Assembly: GCA_947259725.1 (NCBI GenBank)
Contig: CAMYNM010000001.1
Span: 372,001-436,000 of the forward strand
Source: CALZIK01 sp945787635
GTDB lineage: Bacteria; Acidobacteriota; Thermoanaerobaculia; Multivoradales; JAHEKO01
Length of the DNA stretch: 64,000 nucleotides
Direction: 5' to 3'
Both the position numbers and the translations under genes were made by a program. How positions within the stretch are numbered: position 1 is the first letter of the stretch; each line of letters begins with the position of its first letter. Below are positions 35,306 through 44,800 of the stretch, in pieces. A model generated the notes under the pieces. The model saw only the letters and a list, made by a program, of their open reading frames with translations, was not told the origin of the DNA and did no database searches.

Positions 35306-36666
35306 GACTCAGATCGCTCCGTGTTCTTGTTTGATTCCAGTGCACCCCCGAGAGCGCCCTCGAGCTTCGCGAGACCGACCAGATAGTCGGTCCTGGCGCG
35401 AGCGACCGCGGTATGGGCCTCGAAGAGAACGTGCTCCGCGTCCAGGAGGTCGAGGGCGTTCAGGTTTCCGGTGATGTAGCCGGCCTGGGCGGATTCGAGA
35501 GCCTCCTCGGCCTGAACCACCAGGAGATCCTGAACCAAGCGCAGTTGCCGCCAACTGAGCGGAACTTGCTGCGCCAGGTCACCGATCGTCGCTTCAATCG
35601 CCGCTTCGATCTCTCGCTTGGCTTCTTGCGCCGCGCTCTCGAGCTCGATCGCCTCCTCGACCCCGGCGGCCAGCTTCCTGCGCCAGACCGGAAGGGTGAC
35701 GGCTCCCTGGATCGCGAGGATGTCGTCGCCGTTGTCCTCGGGCGGCTGCAGCCGGCCGGGGGTGTCGTCGCGCGGGTCGACCGCCGTGAACGTCAGGCCG
35801 ACCTTGAAATCCGGGCGGTAGTCCTTCTCGGCCAACCGCACGAGGGCTTCGGCTCGGGCGATCCTCGAGTCCGCCGTCGCGAGCTCGGGGCGATAGCGAT
35901 GCGCCGTCTCCACCAATCGCCCGAGATCCAACCACACCTCCGAGGCGCTCGACAAGAGGCTTGGCGGTACCGGCAGCGACGAACCGGCCTCGCGATCGCG
36001 CAGGGCATTGAGCTGCGCCACGAGCCTGACGCGCCTCGTTTCGAGCTCGAGGAGGCGATTTTCGATCCGCGTGATCTCGGCCTGGAGCTTGATCACGCCC
36101 TGACCGCCGCCGACTCCGGTCGAGTAGCGAGCCCGAGCGATCTCTTCATGCTGCACCAGGTGAGAACGAAACTCCTCGGTGATCTCACGGTATCGCTCGA
36201 GAAAAGCCAACTCGTAGAAGAGACGCCTGGACTCGGTGACCAGGGTCAGCCGTTTCGCCTCGACCTCGGATTCCAGGGCCGCGGCTTCATGGAGAGCAGC
36301 CTGCTCCTTGAGCGCCAGCTTGCCCGTCCAGGGCAGCCCCTGGACGATTCCCGCGGAGAGACGCTGAGGTCCGGTGCGGGTCTCGGGCGACTCCAGGAAG
36401 GTAGTCAGGCTGGCGACGGGATCCGGCAGCGCCCTGACCTGCGGCGCGCGCCCGGCCGCGGCTCGGGCACGGCCTTCTGCGGCAGCGACACCGGGGTTCC
36501 GCTCCAGGACCTCACCCACCACTTCCCGCAACACGGGATCTTCAATGCCTGCGACGATTCGGATTGCTGGTGAGGGATCCTGACTCGCCGACTGGCCGAC
36601 CGTCGGCCAGGCAACCGCCAGAACTACGAGCGCAAACCGCGCGGAATACTGTTTTTCAAAACGCAT
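35302..36666 (-). CDS. cusC: TolC-family outer-membrane efflux protein
   Basis: A 454-residue protein with a signal peptide (MRFEKQYSARFALVVLAVAW to GQSA) and two helical OEP repeats: about 50-250 (LREVVGEVLERNPGVAAAEGRARAA, IVQGLPWTGKL) and about 250-445 (HRYRPELATADSRIARAEALV, YITGNLNALDLLDAEHVLF). It forms the outer-membrane exit duct for CusBA. ATG is preceded by GGAGG. First of the tightly overlapped cusCBA set. Confidence 0.92.
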   Translation of the reverse strand: MRFEKQYSARFALVVLAVAWPTVGQSASQDPSPAIRIVAGIEDPVLREVVGEVLERNPGVAAAEGRARAAAGRAPQVRALPDPVASLTTFLESPETRTGPQRLSAGIVQGLPWTGKLALKEQAALHEAAALESEVEAKRLTLVTESRRLFYELAFLERYREITEEFRSHLVQHEEIARARYSTGVGGGQGVIKLQAEITRIENRLLELETRRVRLVAQLNALRDREAGSSLPVPPSLLSSASEVWLDLGRLVETAHRYRPELATADSRIARAEALVRLAEKDYRPDFKVGLTFTAVDPRDDTPGRLQPPEDNGDDILAIQGAVTLPVWRRKLAAGVEEAIELESAAQEAKREIEAAIEATIGDLAQQVPLSWRQLRLVQDLLVVQAEEALESAQAGYITGNLNALDLLDAEHVLFEAHTAVARARTDYLVGLAKLEGALGGALESNKNTERSES

Positions 36667-36747
36667 GAAACTCCTCCAAAGATGATCTGCAGGGTCCCGG
36701 TCGCCCCAACCACGGGACGATCCGGCACAGGTCTCTTCAGAAGAGAA

Positions 36748-37188
36748 TCAGAGCTGATAGGTCGAGAGCAGAGCGCAGCGATCCCGCGGGCGATGCGCGA
36801 GGCCGCCTGCCGCGGCCGGCGCGATCGCGGTGCCGGCCGGAGCGAGGATCGAGTCCATTGCGCTGACGGCATCGGAAGTCTGCAACCGAGGGGATCCGAA
36901 AGAATGCGCTTCGGATTCGCGAGTGCCGGCACCGGGCGCGCAGCAGTCGGCGGACGCCGGCGACGGCTCGCGATGACAGGGCGAAACGCCGGGAGACGCT
37001 TTCGCCTGGACCATCGTGCCTGAATCCGACATCGCGTCGTGAAAGTCGGCCGAATGCGGCACCGAGGCGGCCTGCATCATCGGGCAGCCCGGCCTCATGG
37101 CGGCGGAGCGCGCGCAGACCTCAGCCGCGGGGATCGCAAGCATCGCGACCGCCAGCAACACTGCCAGGAAGGACCGGTTCGGGCTCAT
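36748..37188 (-). CDS. Small exported Met/Cys/His-rich protein of a copper locus
   Basis: A 146-residue protein with signal peptide MSPNRSFLAVLLAVAMLAIPAAEVCA, then potential metal ligands: MRPGCPMMQ, HSADFHDAMSDSGTM, CHREPSP and DCCAPG. Ligand-rich small proteins of this kind often precede cus/cop genes and may chaperone or sequester periplasmic copper. ATG at 37188 is chosen because it starts the signal peptide; no good ribosome site is visible. It lies 81 bp before cusC on the same strand. Divergent from the ZIP gene. Confidence 0.65.
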   Translation of the reverse strand: MSPNRSFLAVLLAVAMLAIPAAEVCARSAAMRPGCPMMQAASVPHSADFHDAMSDSGTMVQAKASPGVSPCHREPSPASADCCAPGAGTRESEAHSFGSPRLQTSDAVSAMDSILAPAGTAIAPAAAGGLAHRPRDRCALLSTYQL

Positions 37189-37340
37189 GACCACCGCATA
37201 ATACAGAAGACGGCCGCGGCCGCAAGTCAAGAGACCCACAAGCGTCCGCTTGCGAGTCCCACCCGTAGGGGTATTGCAGCGACCGCGAGGCCGTCCCTAC
37301 GCTGTAACCCGCGTCGCGGACCCTCCGCCGGAGATCGGCC
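37189..37340. promoter_or_regulatory. Divergent metal-gene promoter region with short palindromes
   Basis: 152 bp between the cus operon and the ZIP gene. Two short inverted repeats: CAAGCG-TC-CGCTTG at 37239-37252 and ACCC-GTA-GGGGT at 37261-37272, the latter vaguely like C/G-rich CsoR operators. No -35/-10 pair is clear. A metal-responsive regulator site is a guess; no regulator gene is adjacent. Confidence 0.3.
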
Positions 37341-38165
37341 TTGTTCACGGACCTCTGGACCAGATTCCTCGAACTGAGCCCGGTCGGGCAGGCACTCGCA
37401 GGCACGCTGTTCACCTGGGGCCTGACCGCCCTGGGCGCGTCGCTGGTGTTCTTCGTTCGCCAGGAGAACAGAAAGCTCCTCGACGTGATGCTGGGTTTTA
37501 CCGGTGGCGTCATGATCGCGGCCAGCTTCTGGTCCCTACTCTCCCCGGCGATCGAGATGTCGGAGAGTCTCGGGAGACTCTCTTGGGTGCCCGCCGCAAT
37601 CGGATTCTCCCTGGGCGCGGTGTTTCTTCGCCTGGCCGACTTCGTCACCCCGCACGTGCACCTAAAGGCGCCGATCGAGACGGCGGAGGGCATTCCCACC
37701 AGGCTCGAGCGCACGACCCTGCTGGTTCTCGCGATTACCTTGCACAACATCCCCGAAGGGCTGGCCGTGGGTGTCGCCTTCGGCGCCGCCGCCCACGGCC
37801 TCGAATCGGCCACCGTCGCCACCGCGGTGGTGCTCGCGATCGGGATCGGCATCCAGAACTTCCCCGAGGGCATGGCGGTGTCGATGCCGCTCCGACGCGA
37901 AGGCTTCTCGCCGGCCAAGAGCTTCTGGTACGGCCAGCTCTCGGGAGCGGTCGAACCGGTGGCCGGAGTGCTTGGCGCCGCGGCGGTACTCACCTGGCAG
38001 CCGATCCTCCCCTACGCGCTGGCGTTCGCGGCCGGCGCGATGATCTTCGTGGTGGTCGAAGAGGTCATCCCCGAGGCTCAGAGCTCCGGCAACGGCGACG
38101 CCGCGACCATGGGCCTCGTCGCCGGCTTCGTGGTGATGATGATCCTCGATGTGGCCTTGGGCTAG
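37341..38165 (+). CDS. ZIP-family divalent metal transporter
   Basis: A 274-residue inner-membrane protein with eight helices. The metal-binding helices show LAITLHNIPEGLAVGVAFG (HNxPEG, TM4) and IGIGIQNFPEGMAVSMPLRR (QNxPEG, TM5) as in GufA/ZupT-type transporters of Zn or other divalent metals. FVVVEEVIPEAQ lies before the last helix. TTG start at 37341 with GGAG upstream. Import or export direction cannot be told. The divergent arrangement with the copper genes suggests shared metal control. Confidence 0.9.
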   Translation: MFTDLWTRFLELSPVGQALAGTLFTWGLTALGASLVFFVRQENRKLLDVMLGFTGGVMIAASFWSLLSPAIEMSESLGRLSWVPAAIGFSLGAVFLRLADFVTPHVHLKAPIETAEGIPTRLERTTLLVLAITLHNIPEGLAVGVAFGAAAHGLESATVATAVVLAIGIGIQNFPEGMAVSMPLRREGFSPAKSFWYGQLSGAVEPVAGVLGAAAVLTWQPILPYALAFAAGAMIFVVVEEVIPEAQSSGNGDAATMGLVAGFVVMMILDVALG

Positions 38166-38178
38166 CCCAGCCATTCCT

Positions 38179-38763
38179 CTAGGGAAACAGGCGCGCCACA
38201 GACCAGCCACCCTCGCGCCGGGTATAGACCCGCCGGTCGTGCAGTCGATGCGCCTTGCCCGACCAGAACTCGATTCGCTCGGGTTCGAGACGGTAGCCGC
38301 CCCAGAACGCCGGCCGCGGCACCGGCCGCACCGGGTAGCGCAGCTCGGCTTCGGCGAACCGCCGCAGCAGCTCGCCTCTTGACCCGAGCGGCTGGCTCTG
38401 CTTCGAGGCCCACGCGCCCAGGCGGCTCAGCCGCGACCGGCCGGCCCAGTAGGCGTCCGACTCAGCCTCCGAGACTCGCGCCACCGGGCCCTCGACGCGT
38501 ACCTGCTCCTCGATCGAGAGCCAGTGAAAGCAGAGAGCCGCCCGCGGATTCTCTTCCAGCTCGAGCGCCTTGCGGCTGCCGTAGTTGGTGTAGAAGACGA
38601 AGCCGTGCTCGTCGAAGCCCTTGAGCAAAACCATCCTCACTGCCGGCGCGCCGTCGGAGCCTGCGGTCGCCAGCGCGCAACGGGTGACATCGCCCGGCTC
38701 GCCGGCGGCCTTGGCGCGCTCGAAGAGCTCGCCGAACTGGGTGATCGGATTCTTGGCCTTCAC
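38179..38763 (-). CDS. pdxH: Pyridoxamine 5'-phosphate oxidase
   Basis: FMN enzyme that makes pyridoxal 5'-phosphate from pyridoxine or pyridoxamine phosphate. 194 residues with the whole fold: VRMVLLKGFDEHGFVFYTNYGSRKALELEENPRAALCFHW (FMN-binding Arg and Lys positions), then VRPVPRPAFWGGYRLEPERIEFWSG and RLHDRRVYTRREGGW, ending in RLFP as usual for PdxH. GTG start. It lies next to and downstream of the PLP-dependent tnaA, 31 bp away on the same strand, so cofactor supply and use may be co-transcribed. Confidence 0.96.
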   Translation of the reverse strand: MKAKNPITQFGELFERAKAAGEPGDVTRCALATAGSDGAPAVRMVLLKGFDEHGFVFYTNYGSRKALELEENPRAALCFHWLSIEEQVRVEGPVARVSEAESDAYWAGRSRLSRLGAWASKQSQPLGSRGELLRRFAEAELRYPVRPVPRPAFWGGYRLEPERIEFWSGKAHRLHDRRVYTRREGGWSVARLFP

Positions 38764-38794
38764 GCGGGTCCGAGTCTATCGGTAGGCTCGCGCT

Positions 38795-40207
38795 CTAGGC
38801 CGACCTGGACGCCGGCGCCGGGCTCTTCGCTGTCGTGCCCAGCGGCTCGAAGACCGCCGAAAAATGCCGGAGCGCCGCCGGTTGTTTGACGATCCGGAAG
38901 CCTCCAATCGACTCGCGCTGCTCGAAGGTCTCGCCGATGACCTCGATCACGTAGTCGATGTGGCTCTTGGTGTAGACGCGCCGCGGAATGGCCAGCCGTA
39001 CGAGCTCGTTCTCCGCCGGGAACTCACGGCCGGTCTCCGGGTCGCGCCGTCCGAGCATGACCGAACCGATCTCGACCGAGCGGATGCCGCCCTGGAGATA
39101 GAGCGCCACCGCGAGCGCCTGCCCGGGGTACTGCGACCTCGGAATGTGCGGAAGCGCGCTCGCGGCGTCGATGTAGATGGCGTGGCCGCCCGGCGGCTGC
39201 ACGATCGGGACCCCGGCCGAGGCCAGATGCTCGCCCAGGTACCTGGTCGAGGCATGCCGGTAGCGCTGGTACTCGGGGTCGAGGGCCTCGTAAAGGCCGA
39301 CCGCGATCGCTTCGAGGTCCCGGCCGGCCAGGCCGCCGTAGGTCGGAAATCCCTCGGTCAGGATCAGCAGCTCTTCCTCCTGGAGGGCGACCTCGTCGTC
39401 GTTGGTACACAGAAAGCCACCGATGTTGGCCATCCCGTCCTTCTTGGCGCTCATGGTGCAGCCGTCGGCGAGCGAGAACATCTCGCGGGCAATGTCGATC
39501 AGTGCCTTGTCTTCGTAGCCCGGCTCTCGACGCTGGATGAAATAGGCGTTCTCGGCGAACCGGCAAGCGTCCAGATAGAAGGGCACGCCGCGATCGCGGC
39601 TGAGCACGGAGGCGGCTCGCAGGTTGGCCATCGACACCGGCTGCCCGCCACCGCCGTTGTTGGTGATCGTGACCATCGTGAACGGCACCGCACCGGGGTT
39701 GCCGTCGAGGGTCCTCTCGAGAGCCTCGAGATCGATGTTGCCCTTGAACGGATGAGACGCCCCGAGGTCGTGCGATTCTTCGCACGGGAGATCCAGAGCC
39801 TTGGCGCCGGTCGCTTCGATGTTGGCCCTCGTCGTGTCGAAATGGGTGTTGTTGGGCACCACATGCCCGGGACGGCACAGAGTCGCGGCCAGAATCCGCT
39901 CGGCGGCTCGTCCCTGGTGCGTGGGGATGACGTGCCGAAAGCCGTAGATGTCTCGTACCGCGTCTTCGAAGCGGCGAAAGCTGTCGCTGCCGGCGTATGA
40001 CTCGTCGCCCCGCATCATCGCCGCCCATTGCGCTGCGCTCATGGCACCGGTGCCACTGTCGGTGAGCAGATCGATCAGAATCGCGGCCGCCGGCACCTTG
40101 AAGAGGTTGTAGCCCGCCTCGTGGAGACAGTGTTCTCGGTCCTCCCGGCTGGTCATCCGGATCGGCTCGACCGACTTGATGCGAAACGGCTCGATGATCG
40201 TGGGCAT
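38795..40207 (-). CDS. tnaA: Tryptophanase (beta-eliminating PLP lyase)
   Basis: Splits L-tryptophan to indole, pyruvate and ammonia (family also includes tyrosine phenol-lyase). 470 residues, PLP fold type I: GMANIGGFLCTN beside the PLP lysine in TMSAKKDG (Lys255/256), and GGGGQPVSMANLRAASVLS. Choice between family members: HFDTTRAN has Asp where tyrosine phenol-lyase has Thr, and RSVEIGSVMLGRRDPETG lacks the Arg of the lyase MERG motif, so tryptophanase is favoured. Start ATG 40207 has AGGGAGA 9 nt upstream; the frame extends to 40270 without homology. Indole could serve as a signal. Confidence 0.9.
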   Translation of the reverse strand: MPTIIEPFRIKSVEPIRMTSREDREHCLHEAGYNLFKVPAAAILIDLLTDSGTGAMSAAQWAAMMRGDESYAGSDSFRRFEDAVRDIYGFRHVIPTHQGRAAERILAATLCRPGHVVPNNTHFDTTRANIEATGAKALDLPCEESHDLGASHPFKGNIDLEALERTLDGNPGAVPFTMVTITNNGGGGQPVSMANLRAASVLSRDRGVPFYLDACRFAENAYFIQRREPGYEDKALIDIAREMFSLADGCTMSAKKDGMANIGGFLCTNDDEVALQEEELLILTEGFPTYGGLAGRDLEAIAVGLYEALDPEYQRYRHASTRYLGEHLASAGVPIVQPPGGHAIYIDAASALPHIPRSQYPGQALAVALYLQGGIRSVEIGSVMLGRRDPETGREFPAENELVRLAIPRRVYTKSHIDYVIEVIGETFEQRESIGGFRIVKQPAALRHFSAVFEPLGTTAKSPAPASRSA

Positions 40208-40246
40208 AGTTGATCTCCCTGGACCCGTCGGTCCACTCCGATTCTC

Positions 40247-40267
40247 GCGCCCGCCGGGAGCGGGCGC
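40247..40267. other. GC-rich hairpin between ybjQ and tnaA
   Basis: An 8-bp perfect inverted repeat GCGCCCGC / GCGGGCGC around a 5-nt loop, in the 110-bp gap between the minus-strand ybjQ (ends 40318) and tnaA (starts 40207). No T-run follows, so it may be a weak terminator or a leader hairpin of tnaA. No tnaC-like leader peptide was recognised. Confidence 0.4.
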
Positions 40268-40317
40268 CACACCCCGCGGGCCGGAAGCATCCCCCGCCGG
40301 AACGGGTGGGAGAGCGG

Positions 40318-40638
40318 CTATTCGTCCTCTACGACCACCGCCGTGCCGAAGACCAGCAACTCGGCCGCCATGGTCATGACCATCGAGGTCGAGAAACGCA
40401 CCTCCACGACGGCGTTCGCGCCCAGCGAACGCGCTTCCTGGATCATCCGGTCGAGAGCCTGCTCCCGAGCCTCGGCGAAGAGCTTGGTGTACTCGCTGAT
40501 CTCGCCGCCGACCAGGTTGCGCAGGCCGGCCATCACGTCCTTGCCCAGGTGACGGGCGCGGATGGTGTTGCCGCGCGCCAGCCCGAGGGTTCTAACGATC
40601 TTCTTGCCTTCTATCGTCGCAGTGGTAGTCACGATCAT
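40318..40638 (-). CDS. ybjQ: YbjQ/UPF0145-family protein
   Basis: A 106-residue protein of the YbjQ family (predicted to form pentameric rings). Signatures are MIVTTTATIEGKKIVRTLGLARGNTI at the start and ARSLGANAVVEVRFSTSMV in the middle. Annotated in some families as heavy-metal-binding, but the role is not established. ATG overlaps the stop of the anti-sigma gene by 4 bp, so it is part of the ECF sigma operon. Confidence 0.93.
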   Translation of the reverse strand: MIVTTTATIEGKKIVRTLGLARGNTIRARHLGKDVMAGLRNLVGGEISEYTKLFAEAREQALDRMIQEARSLGANAVVEVRFSTSMVMTMAAELLVFGTAVVVEDE

Positions 40639-41105
40639 TTCTCGACCCTCCGGTAGCGGTCGCTCTTGCGAGCCCGAAGCCGGTCGATCACGACCGACAG
40701 CAACAGGAGGACCACCGCCGAGAGCCCTCCAAACGCCGCCAGCTTCTCGCCGAGGCTCTGGGTTCCCTGCCAGGCCTCGCCGAGGGCGAAACCGACAACG
40801 CCCACCACCCAGACGATCAGCATCAACCAGCCGACCCCGAAGGCCAGGCCGCTCGCGCCGCCTCGCGGGCGCTCATCCCATTGGTCATCGGACGGCACAC
40901 GAAACTCCGTCCCCATCGTGGTCTTTCGCATCATCGCCAGTTCCTCCGTCAGTTTGCGACACTCGCCGCAGTCCACCAAGTGCACCCTCACCCGCTGCTC
41001 CTCTTCCTGGGTCAAGGCGTGATCGAGGTACCCGGTCAGCAGGGACTCGTCGAACGGCCTCCCGCAACCGGGCTCGGTCAACGCCAGGTCCTTTCGTTCA
41101 GTCAT
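40635..41105 (-). CDS. Zinc-finger anti-sigma factor
   Basis: A 156-residue protein. The N-terminal cytoplasmic ZAS-type domain has the HxxxCxxC motif in VRVHLVDCGECRKLTEELA, and two membrane helices follow (LAFGVGWLMLIVWVVGVVGF, GLSAVVLLLLSVVIDRL). It would hold the ECF sigma encoded just upstream at the membrane. ATG at 41105 overlaps the sigma gene end by 8 bp. Confidence 0.88.
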   Translation of the reverse strand: MTERKDLALTEPGCGRPFDESLLTGYLDHALTQEEEQRVRVHLVDCGECRKLTEELAMMRKTTMGTEFRVPSDDQWDERPRGGASGLAFGVGWLMLIVWVVGVVGFALGEAWQGTQSLGEKLAAFGGLSAVVLLLLSVVIDRLRARKSDRYRRVEK

Positions 41106-41775
41106 GGGAGGCGCCTCCCTTCGAGATCTGCTCCGCAGTGCCGCGGCCCGGGTCGAGATAGGCAGCCCGCAGCTTCTTGCGCGCCGCGTGGAGCCTCGAC
41201 ATCACGGTCCCCAGCGGGATCGACAAGACCCGGGACAGCTCTTCGTAGGAGAGATCGTGATAGTCGCGCAAGACGAGGATCTCGCGGTGCTTGGTGGGCA
41301 GACCCGAGACAGCGCGCCAGAGACGCCTCCGGGTCTGACGGGTCACGGCGTCGTCTTCCGGGCTCGCAGCGCGATCGACGATCTGATGCCCCAGATCGGG
41401 CCCGACCTCGACGGCCAGCGGCTCGTTTCGGCGGAGCTTGCGCTTCCGCCACAGGTCGCGGACGAGATTCCGGACGACCGTGAACAGCCATGGCCTCAAG
41501 GGCCGCTCGCGATCCAGACTACGGATGTGGCTGAACAGTTTGAGCATCGCCTCCTGCGAGACGTCCAGCGCGTCGTCCGGATTTCCGGTCATCTGCAGCG
41601 CCAGGACGAACGCCGCCTTTCGGTGACGACGGGTCAGCTCGGCGAGCGCCCCGCCATTGCCCTGTTGCGCGCTGGCAAGAAGATCCCTTTCCGCCTCGGC
41701 GTCGTCCGATCGTCGTGACAGGGACGATGGGTCCGATAACGCACCAGCTTTCGTCAGGGTAAGAGCTCCGTTCAC
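41098..41775 (-). CDS. ECF-type RNA polymerase sigma factor
   Basis: A 225-residue sigma-70 factor with region 2 (RRHRKAAFVLALQMTGNPDDALDVSQEAMLK, RPWLFTVVRNLVRDLWRKRK) and region 4 (LPTKHREILVLRDYHDLSYEELSRVL, IPLGTVMSRLHAARKKL). GTG start at 41775 gives a 28-residue leader; the exact start is uncertain. Together with the overlapping anti-sigma gene and ybjQ it makes a three-gene operon. The controlled genes are unknown; the giant decarboxylase-like gene 104 bp upstream on the same strand could be one, or share the transcript. Confidence 0.93.
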   Translation of the reverse strand: MNGALTLTKAGALSDPSSLSRRSDDAEAERDLLASAQQGNGGALAELTRRHRKAAFVLALQMTGNPDDALDVSQEAMLKLFSHIRSLDRERPLRPWLFTVVRNLVRDLWRKRKLRRNEPLAVEVGPDLGHQIVDRAASPEDDAVTRQTRRRLWRAVSGLPTKHREILVLRDYHDLSYEELSRVLSIPLGTVMSRLHAARKKLRAAYLDPGRGTAEQISKGGASHD

Positions 41776-41879
41776 GCCTAGGGTACGCGCGGGCAGGCGG
41801 ATTATTCGAGGCGCCGGCCGAAACTCGGCGAATCGATCGAGAACCGGCTGGCTTCAGCCCACCGATCGCGGTTCCAACG

Positions 41880-44800
41880 TCATTTCTTTCTGGTTCCGGT
41901 CACTGCCTCTGTCGGCCGAGTCCACGACTGCTCGGCTGCCATCCTGTGCTTGTACTCGACCTGGCTCGCCTTCTTGCCGCGCCCGCGGAACCGGAAGGTG
42001 AGCCGAAGCAGAGCGTCTTCGGCGTTCGTTTCGCAGAAGACATGTGGGTGGTCAGCATCCGGGACCAGGAGAAGCTTGGTCTCGTCCCTGGTCCGCGCAT
42101 AGAGAACCGTGGTCAACTTCCCGCGGGCATCGTCTTGCGGAGCCCCCCAGATCTCCAGATCCCACGCCGCACCGTCCGGATCGACTTCGTAGACTCCCAC
42201 GTAGTCGTAGCGCTTGAGAAACCTCGGATCCGGCCACACCGGCGCGAGCTTCTCTTTTATTGACTTCTTCGTCGACTTGGTCACCGACTTCTTCGCCGAC
42301 CTCTTTACCGGCCTTTTCGCCGGCTTCTTCGCCGGCGCCTTGCTCGGCTTCGCCGACGTCCCCGGCGGCGGGTCTCCCGCGGTCGGGAGTCTCTCTTTCG
42401 GAGCTGTCTGCGTCGCGCGCGCCCCGGCGTTCCGCCTGCCATCCTCCCCTCCGGTCGACTCGCCGCCCTCGGCGACCCAGACGCCGGTCCATGTCTGCGT
42501 CGGCTTCGCGCCCTTGTCCAGATTTGGCCCCATCTCCCACTTCAACCGGGTCCTTTCAGTGCCTTCGCCGAGCTCGAAAACGAGCCGATTCTCGAGGTCA
42601 TCCGTGCAGAAGACGTTCTCTTGAAGAGCGCCGCCCACCTCGACTCGGTAGAGCGGCTGAGAGAGAAGCGCGACGTGCGAGGCCGCCGCTGTGGCCTCTT
42701 CGACCGTTTCGCCGATCTCGAGGTTCGCGAACAGAACCGCCGAGGTCGACTCGAAGAGCGCGTCAAGACCCCAACCTTCCGCCGCGATCTCGACCTCGAG
42801 CTCTTCCCCGAGCTCATTGGTGCACACATAGAGCCCGAGATAGGGATCCCTCCAAGCGGCGTCGACGCTGGCCGACCGCTGGGTGCTCTGGTCGAGATCC
42901 AAGATCGGCGCGAACCGGCTCCCTCCGCCGTCGGGATCTCGGAGCTTGCTGACAAGATCGTCCAAGGTTTCCAGCAACGGGATCGACGGATCGCACTCCC
43001 ACTCGCGGCGCAAGTCGTTCATCCGTCTGCGGGCCTCGAGCGACAGCTCGTTCTTGGGAAGGGCGTCACCGCCAAGATACGTCTTCATGAACTTCTCGAA
43101 GAACCCGAGTTGCTTGTCGTAGAAATCGCGAAACCACAGCTCGTTGTATACGAACGGCAGATATCCCGGGAAGGACCATGGGCGGTTCACCGATCGGTGC
43201 AAGAGATCCACGGGCAACTCCGCTCGCAGATCGACCCGCATCCAGAAGGGATCGATCACCTCACAGACCAACGTGTCCGATCCCGAAGGGCCCTCCTCGC
43301 GGCTCTTGACTTTCAGACCCAGCGCATCGACGATGTCCCAGCTCGGTGTGCGATGGAACCGAACCTGGTAGCTGCCGCGCATGGGCTTGAGAAACAGGCC
43401 GTCGTCTTCCTTGATCTCACCGTGGCCCTTGCGCTTCCTGATCACGCGCTCGAATCCGACGACCGACTGATAGCAAGGCCGGTCCGGGCTGTCTTCGTCG
43501 CGAAACTCCTTCAAGCTTAGATTGCGCAGACGAACACCATCCGCGAACGCCTCGAGGTGCTTGGCGCAAAATTCCATCAATGCGGACGACTTGACGGAGG
43601 ACTCACCGTCGTCGGACTCCTCCACCAGCCGCTCGACCTCGAACAGCTCCTGATCGACGGCCTCCTGGCCGACACCGATCGCCGGATAGTCCAAGGCGCT
43701 GAGGCTCAAGAGTCGGTCCTTGGCGACCGGCCCGTCGTGCTCGAGCCAGGGGTCTACACCGTTGAGAATCCGGCAATAGGTGGTCGGCAAACCCAGCACC
43801 TCGCGGCCCTCGGTGACCGCGATCGGCGAGTCCGCGAACATGTAGGGCCAGTGGAGCCAGGACAGGTCGCACTTCTGCGGCGGCATCATCGGCAGGCCTT
43901 CGAGTCCCTCGGTGCCCCAGCCGATCAACTCCTCGCTCTCGGCCACGAAGGCGAAGCCCACCTCGTTGCGCGCCCACCAGCCGATGTCGTTGGCGGTCGA
44001 CGACATGCGTCCGTAGCTCGTGACCACGAGAAACACCCAGGAGTCGTTCTTGCCACCCTGGCTGCGTGGAACCGCTCGGTAGGGCGTCTGCCTGCCAACG
44101 GAAGGAAGCGCTTCCTGCAGACGCGCCGAAGATGCCCTGAGTGGCAGAACGCGAATCGTCACGTCGTGAAAATCGAACGGCCCCTCGACGGCTTCCACGA
44201 CCGGTCCGAGGACGGTGTTGAACTCGGGCAGCCGTGTGGAGGTGGTCCCGATCCGTTCGATGCCATCCGCGATCGGAACGACGGGGTCGAGCCGCTGCTC
44301 CCCGTGCCAGGCGTTCCAGCCGCTTTGATGGCCCGACTCGCCTTCCTTGGTCTCGCCCTTGGCCATTTCCGCCCGCCAGCAGATCCGACGTGCCGGCTCG
44401 TAGCGAAAATCCAGCGACATCCAGAACGGCACCAGCGGCTTGAGCACCGCCGCCGGCTTGCCGTCCCTGCGAATCTCCGCGTCCACTTCGAGCCCGAGGG
44501 ACTCGAGGATCGGGTAGGCGTCATGGCGATGGAGCACCACCGAGATCCCGCCGGTAGGATCGCCCCGCAGCAACTCGGCGCTGCCCATCAAGCCGCCGTG
44601 GTTGAATCGCCGAACGTGCATCCGAGAGTTGTTCAGCGCCTGGTAGCAGGCGGCTCTAGGAACCGGCGCCCGAAACTGCTTGAGGTTGATCTGGTTGCCG
44701 TAGAGATCCGGCGGCATCTGAGTGAGCGAACGGAAAAGCTGGGTAAGCAGAGAAACGATCGGAGCGGGAGACGCTTCGCTTGCAGCACCGCCCGGCGCGC

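Noticed and set aside
37261..37272. ACCC-GTA-GGGGT as a firm CsoR operator
   Set aside because: Too short and without a regulator gene nearby; kept only as a low-confidence note in the divergent promoter region.
38864..40000. 378-codon plus-strand open frame antisense to tnaA
   Set aside because: Shadow of a well-supported PLP lyase gene; no ribosome site or domain.
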